Assembly (NCBI RefSeq): GCF_008274805.1
Contig: NZ_CP022579.1
Span: 2,666,001 to 2,730,000, forward strand
Length of the DNA: 64,000 bases
Direction of reading: 5' to 3'
DNA from: Oryzomicrobium terrae
GTDB lineage: Bacteria; Pseudomonadota; Gammaproteobacteria; Burkholderiales; Rhodocyclaceae
The position numbers were made by a program, and so were the translations under genes. The notes beneath the pieces are model-generated. The model worked only from the letters and a program-made list of their open reading frames with translations. It did no database searches and was not told the DNA's origin. Numbering within the stretch: position 1 is the first letter of the stretch; the number at the start of each line of letters is the position of its first letter. Positions 17,306 through 29,284 of this stretch are shown here, piece by piece.

Positions 17306-17982
17306 CTGGATCGCCCTTGAACGGTTCCCCCAAACCCCTGCTTGCCCAGGCCCGCCACATCGTCGTGGAAGGGCCCATCGGCGCGGGCAAGACCACCCTG
17401 GCCCGCCGCCTGGCGGCCCACCTGCAGGCCCGCCCGCTGATCGAGGACCCGGACGCCAATCCCTTCCTCGGCCGCTTCTACCAGGATCGTCACCGCTACG
17501 CCCTGCCCACCCAGCTGCACTTCCTGTTGAAGCGCCACGAACAGCTGGCGGCGCTGCAGGAGCACCTGCTGCCGGCGGAGGCGACTCCGGTGGTGTGCGA
17601 CTTCCTGGCCGAAAAGGATGCCCTGTTCGCCCGGCTCAACCTGGACGACGACGAACTGGCCCTGTACCAGCGCATCCGCCAGCAAGCGCCGCTGCCCGAG
17701 CTGGCCCCGGACCTGGTGATCTTTCTCCAGGCCGCGCCGGAGAACCTGATCGCCCGGGTGCGCCGCCGCGCCAGCGCCAACGAGCGCACGGTGGACGACA
17801 CCTACCTGGTGCGCCTGGCCGACGCCTACAGCCACTTCGCCTACCACTACGACGCCTGCCCGGTGATGATCGTCAATTCCGACAATCTCAACTTCGCCGA
17901 CCGGGACGACGATTTCCACCTGTTGTTAGAGCGGCTGGCCACTCAGCGCAGCCACCGTGAATTCTTCAACCTGGGAGGTTGA
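17302..17982 (+). CDS. Deoxynucleoside kinase (deoxyadenosine/deoxyguanosine kinase family)
   Basis: A 226-residue P-loop kinase of the dNK family, which phosphorylates deoxynucleosides for salvage. Walker A is VEGPIGAGKTTLARRL. DFLAEKDALFARLNLDDDEL and PDLVIFLQAAPENLIARVRRR (lid arginines) are family motifs, as is DDTYLVRLADAYSHF near the end. Proteobacterial relatives between folK and panB are often annotated as deoxyguanosine kinase, but specificity cannot be read here. It overlaps the DUF486 stop by ATGA and precedes panB by 3 bases. Confidence 0.9.
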   Translation: MTGSPLNGSPKPLLAQARHIVVEGPIGAGKTTLARRLAAHLQARPLIEDPDANPFLGRFYQDRHRYALPTQLHFLLKRHEQLAALQEHLLPAEATPVVCDFLAEKDALFARLNLDDDELALYQRIRQQAPLPELAPDLVIFLQAAPENLIARVRRRASANERTVDDTYLVRLADAYSHFAYHYDACPVMIVNSDNLNFADRDDDFHLLLERLATQRSHREFFNLGG

Positions 17983-17985
17983 TCC

Positions 17986-19655
<1,670 letters not shown>

Positions 19656-19682
19656 TGAGGTTTTTTTGCAACAACTCGGGCG

Positions 19683-19710
19683 TTGACAGCAGGAAGTAGG
19701 CTATTACAAT
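19683..19710 (+). promoter_or_regulatory. Sigma-70 promoter for panD
   Basis: A perfect TTGACA (19683-19688) and a TACAAT (19705-19710) are 16 bases apart, immediately downstream of panC. The leader to the panD ATG would be about 28 bases. panD therefore probably has its own promoter besides any read-through from panBC. Confidence 0.7.
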
Positions 19711-19744
19711 GCCCCCTCCCCAACCTTCGGCATAGGGATTCGCC

Positions 19745-20125
19745 ATGCAACGCACCATGCTCAAGTCCAAGCTGCACCGCGTCACCACGACGCACTCCGA
19801 GCTCCACTACGAGGGCTCCTGTGCGATCGACGAGGATCTGCTGGACGCGGCTAACATCCGCGAATACGAGCAGATCGACATCTGGAACATCAACAACGGC
19901 GAGCGCTTCACCACCTACGCGATCCGCGCCGAACGCGGTTCGGGCGTCATCTCGGTGAACGGCTCCGCCGCCCGCCGCGCCGCGCCCGGCGACCTGTTGA
20001 TCATCGCCACCTTCGCCTCCTACTCCGAGGCCGAACTGGCCCGCCACGAGCCGGACCTGGTGTACGTCGACTCCCAGAACCGCATGGTTCGCCACAGCAA
20101 GCAGATCCCGGTTCAGGCTGCCTGA
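19745..20125 (+). CDS. panD: Aspartate 1-decarboxylase (pyruvoyl-dependent proenzyme)
   Basis: A 126-residue proenzyme making beta-alanine from aspartate. The self-cleavage site Gly-Ser is in [15 protein letters not shown] (Ser25), and the serine becomes the pyruvoyl group. Other conserved segments are [20 protein letters not shown] and [12 protein letters not shown]. It completes panB-panC-panD in one stretch, so the organism can make pantothenate from 2-oxoisovalerate and aspartate. Confidence 0.97.
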   Translation: MQRTMLKSKLHRVTTTHSELHYEGSCAIDEDLLDAANIREYEQIDIWNINNGERFTTYAIRAERGSGVISVNGSAARRAAPGDLLIIATFASYSEAELARHEPDLVYVDSQNRMVRHSKQIPVQAA

Positions 20126-20164
20126 TCGTCTGATCGCCGCCCGTTCTGCCGCTTCGGCCCCCAG

Positions 20165-20195
20165 CGCCCCGCCCCGTGCGGGGCGTTGTGCTTTT
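20165..20195 (+). terminator. Rho-independent terminator after panD
   Basis: CGCCCCGC (20165-20172) pairs with GCGGGGCG (20178-20185) around a five-base loop, followed by a T-rich TTGTGCTTTT. Confidence 0.6.
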
Positions 20196-20364
20196 GGGGG
20201 CCGGGAAATCCGTCGCGGCCGTCGCGGCACGGACCGGGCACAAGGCCCGGCCCGGTCACGCACCGCCGGGATTGCTCAGCCCCCGAGAACCTGGGCCGAG
20301 TTCGGCGGCGGCGCGGCGCGGTGGATTCCTCGCCCCGGGACGGGAAATAGCACCGCCCTAAACC

Positions 20365-20450
20365 CTAGGACTGGCGCGGGGTTCGACGATGCCACCCCGG
20401 AGAGCAAGGCAGGGCGCGGATCTCCGGGCATACCCCGTGGAGACCCCCTA
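20365..20450. repeat. Dispersed repeat copy 2
   Basis: AGGACTGGCGCGGGGTT (20367-20383) is identical to the 3' arm of the copy at 5844-5860, and CTCCGGGCATACCCC (about 20422-20436) matches its loop. CCGGAGAGCAAGGCAGGGCG between them matches pieces of both other copies. It lies just after the stop of the minus-strand permease and may act at the 3' end of that operon. Confidence 0.65.
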
Positions 20451-20451
20451 A

Positions 20452-21621
20452 CTACGCGGCCCTCAGGGCATCGACAATGTTCAGCCGTGCCGCCCGGAAG
20501 GCGGGCAGGAAGCCGCCGACGAAGCCCATGAACAGGGCGAAGCCCAGGCTCTTGGCGACGATGGCCGGGGTCAGGGTGAAGGAGAAGGCCAGCTCGGCGA
20601 AGGACTGCCAGTTCATGGTGGAGATGGTCACCAGTTGCATGAACGAGGCCAGCACCAGCCCGGCCACGCCGCCCACCAGCGCGAGCAGCAGGGATTCGCC
20701 GAGGAAGGCGAAGAGGATGCTGCTGCGGCGAAAGCCCAGGGCGCGCAGGGTGCCGATCTCGCCGACCCGGCTGGCCACGGCGGCGTACATGGTGATCATG
20801 GCGCCGATCACCGCCCCCACCGAGAAGATCAGCGAGAGGGTGACGCCGAGGATGCTGATGAACTTGGACAGGGTTTCCGACTGGTCGGCGTAGAAGCGGG
20901 TCTCGCGCTTGGCCTCCAGGGTCAGGCGCGGGTCGGCTTCGATGGCCGTCTTGACCGCGGCAAAGCGCGTCGGGTCGGCCAGCTTGAACACCATCGACGA
21001 GTAGGCGGTGCGGCGGAAGGACTGCATCAGGGTGTCGGCGTCGCCCCAGATTTCCGAATCGAAGCCGGTGCGGCCGGCGTCGAACACCCCCACCACCAGC
21101 CATTCCTGGCCGCCGAAGCGCAGCCGCTCGCCCAGACCGGCGCGCTCGAAGCGCTCGGCGATGGCCCGGCCGGCGATGATCTCGTTGCTGCCCGGGCGGA
21201 ACATGCGCCCCGCCACCAACCGCACCTGGGGGCGCAGCTGGAGGCCCTGGGGGCCGGCGCCGCGGATGATGACGTTGGCCGGCTTGGTGGTGCCGCGCTT
21301 GTACAGGGAGATCAGCACCACCGATTCCTTCGAGGCCAGGATGGCGCCGCCGTCGCCCAGGGCCACCTCGGGCAGGCTCTCGACGATGGCCGCCTGGACC
21401 CGCTCGACGCCGCTCTGCACCTCGGTTTCGGACGAGCGACGGATCACCACCACGTTGTCGTCGCTGCCAGTGGCCACCAGGGTGGTGCGCAGGCCCTCGT
21501 CGAGCATCAGCACGGCGGCGAAGACGAACACCACCAAGGCCATGCCGCCGGCGGTGAGCGCCGTGGTCAGGCGCCGCGCCCACAGGTTGCGCAGGGAATA
21601 GGCGAGGGGCAGGGTCAGCAT
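20452..21621 (-). CDS. ABC transporter permease, FtsX/MacB-type (second permease)
   Basis: A 389-residue membrane protein with one N-terminal transmembrane segment, a large extracytoplasmic domain and three C-terminal segments, the MacB/FtsX plan without the ATPase. AASRVGEIGTLRALGFRRSSILFAFLGE is the typical coupling segment. It is the last gene of the four-gene efflux operon. With the preceding permease it would form the membrane pair driven by the ATPase. The substrate could be a lipid, lipoprotein or drug; sequence does not decide. Confidence 0.88.
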   Translation of the reverse strand: MLTLPLAYSLRNLWARRLTTALTAGGMALVVFVFAAVLMLDEGLRTTLVATGSDDNVVVIRRSSETEVQSGVERVQAAIVESLPEVALGDGGAILASKESVVLISLYKRGTTKPANVIIRGAGPQGLQLRPQVRLVAGRMFRPGSNEIIAGRAIAERFERAGLGERLRFGGQEWLVVGVFDAGRTGFDSEIWGDADTLMQSFRRTAYSSMVFKLADPTRFAAVKTAIEADPRLTLEAKRETRFYADQSETLSKFISILGVTLSLIFSVGAVIGAMITMYAAVASRVGEIGTLRALGFRRSSILFAFLGESLLLALVGGVAGLVLASFMQLVTISTMNWQSFAELAFSFTLTPAIVAKSLGFALFMGFVGGFLPAFRAARLNIVDALRAA

Positions 21622-21660
21622 CGCGTATACACCGGACTCACCACACTCACCATGTGCACC

Positions 21661-22815
21661 TCACGCCACCGCCCGCAGGCCGTCCACGATGCGGATGCCC
21701 ATGGCCCGCCGCGCCGGCACCGCCGCCGCCAGCAGCCCCACGCCCAGGGCGCAGAGCAGTTGCAGGGCGACGGTTTCGGCGCTGACGTTGAACACCGGGA
21801 ACAGGGTACCGACGGCCTGGGCGAACACCGTCGCCAGGGGGAAAGTCAGGGCCACGCCGATCAGGCCGCCGAGCAGGGCGATGGCCACCGATTCGCCGAC
21901 GATCAGCGCGGCGACGAAGCCCGGGGGAAAGCCCAGGGCCTTCAGGGTGGCGTACTCGGCGGTGCGCTCGCGCACGGTCATGGCCATGGTGTTGGCCATC
22001 ACCGCCAGGATGATGACGATGACCAGGTAGGAGACGGCGCGGATGGCCACCACGATGGCCTCGGTCATGGAGACGAAGGACAGCTGGAAGGCCTTTTCGG
22101 TCTCGGTCAGGGTCTCGGCGCTGGTGTTCTTGAATTCAGCGTCGATGCGCGCGCTGACCTCCGCCGCCCGGGTCGGATCGTCGATCTTCACCACGTACAC
22201 GCCGATCTGGTTGGCGCGGCGCGGAATCAGGCGGGTGATGGTCTCGTTCACGTAGCTCCAGTGAAAGAGCATCTGGCTGACGTCGGTCTTGGCCTCGCGC
22301 CCGCGGTAGATGCCGCGCACGACGAATTCCCAGGTGCCGGGGAAGATGGTGCCCTTCAGCTGGATGGTGTCCCCCACCTTGAAGCCGTAGGTGGCCGCCA
22401 GCTTGCTGCCGACGATGCAGCCCTTGCGGTCGCGCAGGAAGTCGCGCCGCTCGGCCTCGCTCAGCACGTACTCCGGGTAGAGGTCGAGAAAGGTGTCGGC
22501 TTCCACGGCGAACTGGGCGAAGAAGTTCTTCGGCTCTTTGTAAATGCCGCCGAACCAGTTGGAATGGGTGATGCCCACCACGCCATCCACCCGACGGATC
22601 TTCTCCCGGTAATTGACGGGCAGGGGAAAGACCAGGGAAATGGCGTTGCGCGTCACCAGCCGGGCGTTGGAGGCGCCCTCCGCTCCGGCGTACCAGGCGT
22701 CCACCACGGTGGACAACAGGCCGAAGGCGGTCACCGCCACGGTCAGCCCGGCCAGGGTCAGCAGGGTGCGCAGACGGTGGCGGAAGGCGTTGCGGAAGGC
22801 CAGGACGAGCAGCAC
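21661..22815 (-). CDS. ABC transporter permease, FtsX/MacB-type (first permease)
   Basis: A 384-residue permease of the same plan as its neighbour. I chose the GTG at 22815, one base after the ATPase stop, because the longer frame reads back through the ATPase gene. Residues 1-25 hold the first transmembrane segment (FRNAFRHRLRTLLTLAGLTV). RERTAEYATLKALGFPPGFVAALIVGES is the conserved cytoplasmic segment before the last two helices. It forms a heterodimer candidate with the product of 20452-21621. Confidence 0.88.
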   Translation of the reverse strand: MLLVLAFRNAFRHRLRTLLTLAGLTVAVTAFGLLSTVVDAWYAGAEGASNARLVTRNAISLVFPLPVNYREKIRRVDGVVGITHSNWFGGIYKEPKNFFAQFAVEADTFLDLYPEYVLSEAERRDFLRDRKGCIVGSKLAATYGFKVGDTIQLKGTIFPGTWEFVVRGIYRGREAKTDVSQMLFHWSYVNETITRLIPRRANQIGVYVVKIDDPTRAAEVSARIDAEFKNTSAETLTETEKAFQLSFVSMTEAIVVAIRAVSYLVIVIILAVMANTMAMTVRERTAEYATLKALGFPPGFVAALIVGESVAIALLGGLIGVALTFPLATVFAQAVGTLFPVFNVSAETVALQLLCALGVGLLAAAVPARRAMGIRIVDGLRAVA

Positions 22816-22816
22816 G

Positions 22817-23632
22817 TCAGTCGGCGCTCCCGATCGGTTCCGCCGCCGCGCGGGCCGTGCCGACCTCTTCCCGCCCCGACAGGGCGCCCTTCTCCAGGTG
22901 CATGATGGCGTGGGCGTGGCCGGCGGCATGGGGGTCGTGGGTGACCATCACGATGGTCTTGCCCAGCTCCCGGTTGAGCCGCTGCAGCAGGCGCAGGATG
23001 TCGTGGGCCGATTCCCGGTCCAGGTCGCCGGTGGGCTCGTCGGCGACGATCAGCACCGGGTCGGTGATCAGGGCCCGGGCGATGGCCACCCGCTGCTGCT
23101 GGCCGCCGGACAGCTCGCTCGGGATGTGGTCCATGCGCTCGGCCAGGCCGACCATGGCCAGGGCCGCCGCCGCCCGCTCGCGCCGCTCGGCCCGGGACAG
23201 GCGGGTGAGCAGCAGGGGCAGTTCCACGTTCTCCAGAGCGGTGAGCACCGGCATCAGGTTGTAGAACTGGAAGATGAAGCCGATGGTGCGCGCCCGCCAG
23301 TCGGCCAGTTCGGCCTCGCCGTAGGCGGCGATGTCCTCGCCGGCCACCCGGATCTCGCCGCTACTGGCCCGGTCGATGCCGGCGATCAGGTTGAGCAGGG
23401 TGCTCTTGCCCGAGCCGGAGGGCCCCATCAGGGCGAGAAACTCGCCGGGGGCGATGTCGAAGCTGATGTCGGCCAGCACCGGGACCACCTGCTGGCCGCG
23501 CCGGTAGGCCTTGGCCACCTGGCGCAGCTGGACCAGGGGAGGCAGGGCCGAGCCGCCAGCAGCGGCGCCATTGCCGCCGCCCCCCGCCGCGGCAGACGGG
23601 TAGCCTGGCAACGCCCCGAATGCGCCAGTCAC
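22817..23632 (-). CDS. ABC transporter ATP-binding protein, MacB/LolD-type
   Basis: A 271-residue ATPase with a Gly/Ala-rich N-terminal extension of about 30 residues. Walker A is [20 protein letters not shown]. The signature is [16 protein letters not shown], Walker B is [12 protein letters not shown] and the switch is [11 protein letters not shown]. This is the LolD/MacB class used in efflux and lipoprotein release. It overlaps the fusion-protein stop by ATGA and is followed directly by the first permease. Confidence 0.93.
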   Translation of the reverse strand: MTGAFGALPGYPSAAAGGGGNGAAAGGSALPPLVQLRQVAKAYRRGQQVVPVLADISFDIAPGEFLALMGPSGSGKSTLLNLIAGIDRASSGEIRVAGEDIAAYGEAELADWRARTIGFIFQFYNLMPVLTALENVELPLLLTRLSRAERRERAAAALAMVGLAERMDHIPSELSGGQQQRVAIARALITDPVLIVADEPTGDLDRESAHDILRLLQRLNRELGKTIVMVTHDPHAAGHAHAIMHLEKGALSGREEVGTARAAAEPIGSAD

Positions 23633-24834
23633 TTGCTTTCCACCTTGACCCGGGCGCCGTCCTTGAGCCCGGCGGGGGGCCGGGCCACCAGCCGGGTCCC
23701 CGGCTTGAGCGGCTCGCCGTCCCGGGCGGCCAGGGCCACCAGGTCGCCGTAGCGCTCGCCCAGGCGCACCTCGCGCTGGTGGGCGACGCCGTCACGCACT
23801 TCGAACACGCTGGCCTGGTCGCCCTCGCCCTGCACCGCGTCGTGATGCACGGCGATGAAGGGCTGGCGCTCGCTGTCCTTCATCTCCCGGGAAAGGAAGG
23901 CCACCTTGGCGGCCATTTCCGGCAGCAGGCGCGGGTCGGGCTGGCCGTCCGGGGTGACGAACTGGACCTTGGCCAGCACCGTGGCCTTGGCCCGGTCCAC
24001 CGTCGGCACCAGCCGCGACACCCGGCCGCGCAGGCGCTCGTCGGGGAAGGCGTCGAGCTGGATCTCGCAGGGTTGGCCGACCTGGATCTTGGCCAGGTTG
24101 GCCTCGGACACGTCGGCCTCCACTTCCAGGCTGGCCATGTCGGCCATGGTCACCACCGCGCCCTTGCTGTCGGTGGCCGAGGAGAAGGGGGTGATGACGT
24201 CGCCGACGTTGGCCGCCTTGGTCAGCACCACCCCGTCGAAGGGCGCCCGGATCAGGGTCTGGTCCACCGCCACGTCGGCGGCACGCTTGGCGGCCTGAGC
24301 CTGGGCCAGGGCGGCGCGGGCCTTGTTGAGCCGCGCCCGGGCGGTATCGACGGCCGAGGGCGAGATGAATTTCTTGGCGGCCAGTTCCTCGGTGCGGTGA
24401 AAGCTCACCTCGGCATCGGCCAGCTCGGCCTTGGCCGACACCACGTTGGCTGCGGCCTGGTCGGCCTGGGCGCGCACGTCGCTGTTCTCCAGCCGGGCCA
24501 CCACCTGGCCCTCCTTGACCGGCGAGCCCTCGCGCACCCCCAACCATTCCAGCCGGCCGGTGGCCTTGGAGGCCACGGCGGCCTTGCGGCTGGCCACCAC
24601 GTAGCCGGCAGCGTTGAGCACGGTGACCGCCTGGTAGGGGTAGGCGCTGGTCACCGACAGGGTTTCCACGGCGACTTCGCGCCGGCCGGCCAGCCCTGCC
24701 GCCAGGGCGCCGAGCACCACCACGGCCACCACGATCCAGGGCCAGCGTCGGCGGCGCGGGCGGGCGGCCAGGGCACCGCGGTCGATGGTCAGCCGGGAGA
24801 GGTCGTGCTGGGTGTCAGGGGACATGGTCTGCAT
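23629..24834 (-). CDS. Membrane fusion (HlyD/MacA-like) periplasmic adaptor
   Basis: A 401-residue adaptor and first gene of the efflux operon. One transmembrane segment (about 31-48, [19 protein letters not shown]) anchors it. The lipoyl/barrel-sandwich halves are at about 80-115 and 205-240 ([18 protein letters not shown]). A coiled-coil hairpin is at about 115-200 ([20 protein letters not shown]), with beta-barrel and membrane-proximal domains at the end. No outer-membrane channel gene is adjacent. The divergent norC lies 226 bases away across a region with paired palindromes. Confidence 0.9.
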   Translation of the reverse strand: MQTMSPDTQHDLSRLTIDRGALAARPRRRRWPWIVVAVVVLGALAAGLAGRREVAVETLSVTSAYPYQAVTVLNAAGYVVASRKAAVASKATGRLEWLGVREGSPVKEGQVVARLENSDVRAQADQAAANVVSAKAELADAEVSFHRTEELAAKKFISPSAVDTARARLNKARAALAQAQAAKRAADVAVDQTLIRAPFDGVVLTKAANVGDVITPFSSATDSKGAVVTMADMASLEVEADVSEANLAKIQVGQPCEIQLDAFPDERLRGRVSRLVPTVDRAKATVLAKVQFVTPDGQPDPRLLPEMAAKVAFLSREMKDSERQPFIAVHHDAVQGEGDQASVFEVRDGVAHQREVRLGERYGDLVALAARDGEPLKPGTRLVARPPAGLKDGARVKVESK

Positions 24835-24907
24835 CCGGACGGGGACATTCCACCGCCCTGAAAAGAGGAAAAAACGGCCGTACGGGCCGGGGCGAAAAAC
24901 CCTGCTG

Positions 24908-24940
24908 AAAACCAGGTTTTATCAGGGAAAACCGGGTTTT
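24908..24940. promoter_or_regulatory. Two 13-bp palindromes AAAACC-N-GGTTTT, candidate operator
   Basis: AAAACCAGGTTTT (24908-24920) and AAAACCGGGTTTT (24928-24940) are both perfect palindromes around one central base. Their centres are 20 bases apart, about two helical turns. They lie 74-106 bases upstream of the efflux-operon start and 43 bases upstream of the FNR-like box of norC. This is the form of a site for a dimer pair; the protein is unknown. The site does not resemble the NsrR or NorR consensus I know. Confidence 0.55.
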
Positions 24941-24982
24941 TGCAGCGCCCGCCAAGCATGCCGAAAAGGGCTTCTGACGCTT

Positions 24983-24996
24983 TTGATGGGAGTCAA
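24983..24996 (+). promoter_or_regulatory. FNR/DNR-type box upstream of norC
   Basis: TTGATGGGAGTCAA matches TTGAT-N4-ATCAA in 9 of 10 fixed positions. It lies about 65-78 bases before the norC ATG. If bound at -41.5, transcription would begin near 25031, leaving a short leader with the AAGGAGG ribosome site. The natural activator is the Dnr-like regulator at the end of this cluster or a genomic FNR. Confidence 0.75.
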
Positions 24997-25060
24997 AGTC
25001 GCACCCACCCGGCGGGCGATACCGTTCGTTACCTGTCAAATCTACAAGGAGGATTCTGTC

Positions 25061-26910
<1,850 letters not shown>

Positions 26911-26948
26911 TCCGCCACTGCCCATCGATCCCAACCACCCGTCCCGCA

Positions 26949-27017
26949 GCCGGCCAGGGGCTCCATCCCCCCGGCCGGCTCCGGACTTGCAAGCGCCCCC
27001 GACGGGGCGCTTTTTTT
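26949..27017 (+). terminator. Two hairpins after norB, the second with a T-run
   Basis: AGCCGGCC pairs with GGCCGGCT (about 26949-26980). Next, GCGCCCC (26993-26999) pairs with GGGGCGC (27004-27010), followed by seven T. The second is a standard rho-independent terminator, so norCB is probably expressed more than norE and the genes behind it. Confidence 0.8.
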
Positions 27018-27063
27018 CTTTCGATCAAGGAATTGGCGCGGCGATGCTCCTATCGTCCTCATC

Positions 27064-27684
27064 ATGAACAGCGAATCCCTCACCCTGCCCGCGCCGTCCG
27101 CCCCATCGCCTGCCGAGGCACCGGTCGAACCTTCCCGCCACCTGGCCGGCGACCTGGCCATCTGGGTCTTCATCTGCGCCGAACTGCTGGCTTTTGCCGT
27201 GTTCTTCGTCGCCTACGGCGTGGCTCGTGCCCGACATGTGGACCTGTTCAACGCCGGTCAGCTGACCCTGGACCGCAACGCCGGGGCGATCAACACCGTG
27301 CTGCTCATCACCGGCAGCTGGTTCGTGGTCCAGGCCGTAGCGCGGCTGCGCGCTGGTAACGCCCGGGCCAGCGCCACCCGGCTGCTGTTCGCCCTGGCCT
27401 GCGGCGGCGGCTTCCTGGTGGTGAAGGTGTTCGAGTACAAGGCCAAGTTCGCCGCGGGGATCTCCCTGTCCACCGACACCTTCTACATGTTCTACATTTC
27501 ATTGACCTTCTTCCACCTGATGCACGTGCTGCTCGGCATGGTCATCCTGATCCTGCTGTGGAACAGCCTGCGCCGCGGCCCCGGGCCCACCACCCTGTCC
27601 AGCCTGGAAAGCGGTGCGGCCTACTGGCACATGGTGGATCTGGTCTGGATCATCCTCTTCCCCCTGGTCTACGTGCTGCGATGA
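27064..27684 (+). CDS. norE: NorE, cytochrome c oxidase subunit III-like protein
   Basis: A 206-residue membrane protein of the COX3 family with five predicted helices (LAIWVFICAELLAFAVFFVAY first). A conserved histidine and glutamate are in the second half (FHLMHVLLGMVILILL, FEYKAKF). COX3-like proteins in nor clusters are called NorE; they are not essential but raise NO reductase activity. The start is 47 bases after the norCB terminator. Confidence 0.88.
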   Translation: MNSESLTLPAPSAPSPAEAPVEPSRHLAGDLAIWVFICAELLAFAVFFVAYGVARARHVDLFNAGQLTLDRNAGAINTVLLITGSWFVVQAVARLRAGNARASATRLLFALACGGGFLVVKVFEYKAKFAAGISLSTDTFYMFYISLTFFHLMHVLLGMVILILLWNSLRRGPGPTTLSSLESGAAYWHMVDLVWIILFPLVYVLR

Positions 27685-27974
27685 ACACTCCCTCCCCCAG
27701 CGCTGCCGCCACGCCGGCCGCCCCGTCCCTGGCCGCCGCCCATGGCGTCTACGTGTTCCTGCTCGCCGCTACCGGCCTCACCTGGTTCCTCGGCGAGACC
27801 GGTGCTGCCGGCCCGGCGGTGATGGCGGTACTGATGGGCGCCGCCCTGCTCAAGGGCCTGGCCGTGGCCGGCGAGTTCATGGAACTGCGCCACGCGCCGC
27901 GCCTGTGGCAGGCGGTGGTGGCCGGCTGGCTGATCTTCGTCACCGGCTGCCTGGCCGCCGCTTACCTGGCCTGA
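27681..27974 (+). CDS. norF: NorF-like small membrane protein (COX4-like)
   Basis: A 97-residue protein with three hydrophobic segments and the pattern of the prokaryotic cytochrome oxidase subunit IV/NorF family (MGAALLKGLAVAGEFMELRHAPRLW). Its ATG overlaps the norE stop (ATGA). The partnership with norE is the main support for the name. Confidence 0.75.
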   Translation: MNTPSPSAAATPAAPSLAAAHGVYVFLLAATGLTWFLGETGAAGPAVMAVLMGAALLKGLAVAGEFMELRHAPRLWQAVVAGWLIFVTGCLAAAYLA

Positions 27975-28014
27975 CCCTTCCCGCCCGACGCCCACTTTTT
28001 CCGCGAGGCTTCCC

Positions 28015-28824
28015 ATGAACGCCCCCCTGCCCTCCCAGGCCACCGCCGAGCTGCCCTTCTACGCGCCGGCCGGCAACGAGATCACCCTGTTCGAGCACGC
28101 CTTCAAGAACCGCCTGCCGCTCCTCATCAAGGGTCCCACCGGCTGCGGCAAGACCCGCTTCGTCGCCCACATGGCGGCCCGCCTGGGCCTGCCGCTGCAC
28201 ACCGTGGCCTGCCACGACGACCTGACCGCCGCCGACCTGGTGGGCCGCCACCTGATCGAGGGCGGCGGCACCGTGTGGTGCGACGGCCCCCTGACCCGGG
28301 CGGTGCGTCACGGCGGCCTGTGCTACCTGGACGAGGTGGTGGAGGCGCGCAAGGACACCACGGTGGTGCTGCACCCCCTGGCCGACGACCGGCGCATCCT
28401 GCCCATCGACCGCACCGGCGAGGTCCTGGAGGCGCCGGACGACTTCATGCTGGTGGTGTCCTACAACCCGGGCTACCAGAACCTGATGAAGAGCCTCAAG
28501 CCCTCCACCCGGCAGCGCTTCGTCGCCCTGACCTTCGACTTCCCCGCCGCCGAGCGGGAGGAAGCAATCCTGGTGGGCGAGGCCGACATCGACCGGGACC
28601 TGGCGCGCCGCCTGGTGGGCATCGGCCGCGCCTTCCGCGCCCTCAAGGACCGGGACCTGGAGGAAGTGGCCAGCACCCGCTTGCTGGTCTATGCCGCCAC
28701 CCTGATCCACGCCGGCCTGGAGCCCCTGGCGGCCTGCCGCGCGGCGCTGGTGGAGCCCCTCTCCGACGACGCGGAAACCGTGGAGGCGCTGATGGAAATC
28801 GTCGCTGCCACGTTCGGCCGCTAA
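28015..28824 (+). CDS. norQ: NorQ, MoxR-type AAA+ ATPase (CbbQ/NirQ/NorQ family)
   Basis: A 269-residue ATPase that works with NorD to activate or insert the non-haem iron of NO reductase. Walker A is KGPTGCGKTRFVAHMAARLG, Walker B is CYLDEVVEARKD, and the sensor region is VVSYNPGYQNLMKSLKPSTRQ. The length and motifs are those of NorQ/CbbQ. Its partner norD lies two genes downstream rather than next to it. Confidence 0.93.
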   Translation: MNAPLPSQATAELPFYAPAGNEITLFEHAFKNRLPLLIKGPTGCGKTRFVAHMAARLGLPLHTVACHDDLTAADLVGRHLIEGGGTVWCDGPLTRAVRHGGLCYLDEVVEARKDTTVVLHPLADDRRILPIDRTGEVLEAPDDFMLVVSYNPGYQNLMKSLKPSTRQRFVALTFDFPAAEREEAILVGEADIDRDLARRLVGIGRAFRALKDRDLEEVASTRLLVYAATLIHAGLEPLAACRAALVEPLSDDAETVEALMEIVAATFGR

Positions 28825-28852
28825 GCCGCCCCTCTCCTTTTTGGCCACCGCC

Positions 28853-29284
28853 ATGCCCGCCCCGTCCCCGGACCCGGCCCGCCGTAACGATGCGGAGGGC
28901 GCTCCCGTCGCCCCAGTCCCCGGGCTGCGCCTGGCTGTCCTCGCCGAAGCCCTCTTCCTCGCCAACCTGCTGGTGGCGCCGGGACTGGCCTTCGCGGTGC
29001 TGGCGGCACTGTGGTGGCGCCACCGCCACAGCGCGCCACCGCTGGCCCGCCAGCACCTTAAGCAGGCGGTGGCGGTGAGCTTCTGGGGCGGTGCCCTGCT
29101 GGTGGCCTTTTCCGCCCTGTTCATCCATGCCGGCGGGCTGACCTGGGCCTGGACCTGGGTGGCGGTGATCCTCTACTTCACCTGCATCCACTCCACCCTG
29201 GTGCTGTTCGGCATGTTCGGCTTGTCCCGGGCCATGGCCGGGCAACCCTACCGCTATCCCCTGATCGGCCCGTCGCTGTCATGA
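28853..29284 (+). CDS. Unknown small membrane protein in the nor cluster
   Basis: A 143-residue protein with a Pro/Ala-rich N-terminus and about three to four hydrophobic segments. PLARQHLKQAVAVSFWGG resembles the conserved part of DUF4870/Tic20-like proteins, but only loosely. The ATG at 28853 is preferred over a TTG at 28841. The next ATG overlaps its stop (ATGA), so it is tightly coupled to the iron-sulfur protein. No function can be given. Confidence 0.6.
   Translation: MPAPSPDPARRNDAEGAPVAPVPGLRLAVLAEALFLANLLVAPGLAFAVLAALWWRHRHSAPPLARQHLKQAVAVSFWGGALLVAFSALFIHAGGLTWAWTWVAVILYFTCIHSTLVLFGMFGLSRAMAGQPYRYPLIGPSLS

Noticed and set aside
27015-27028. Possible second FNR box before norE (TTTCT-N4-ATCAA)
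   Set aside because: Only the ATCAA half is good, and the other half is part of the T-run of the norB terminator.
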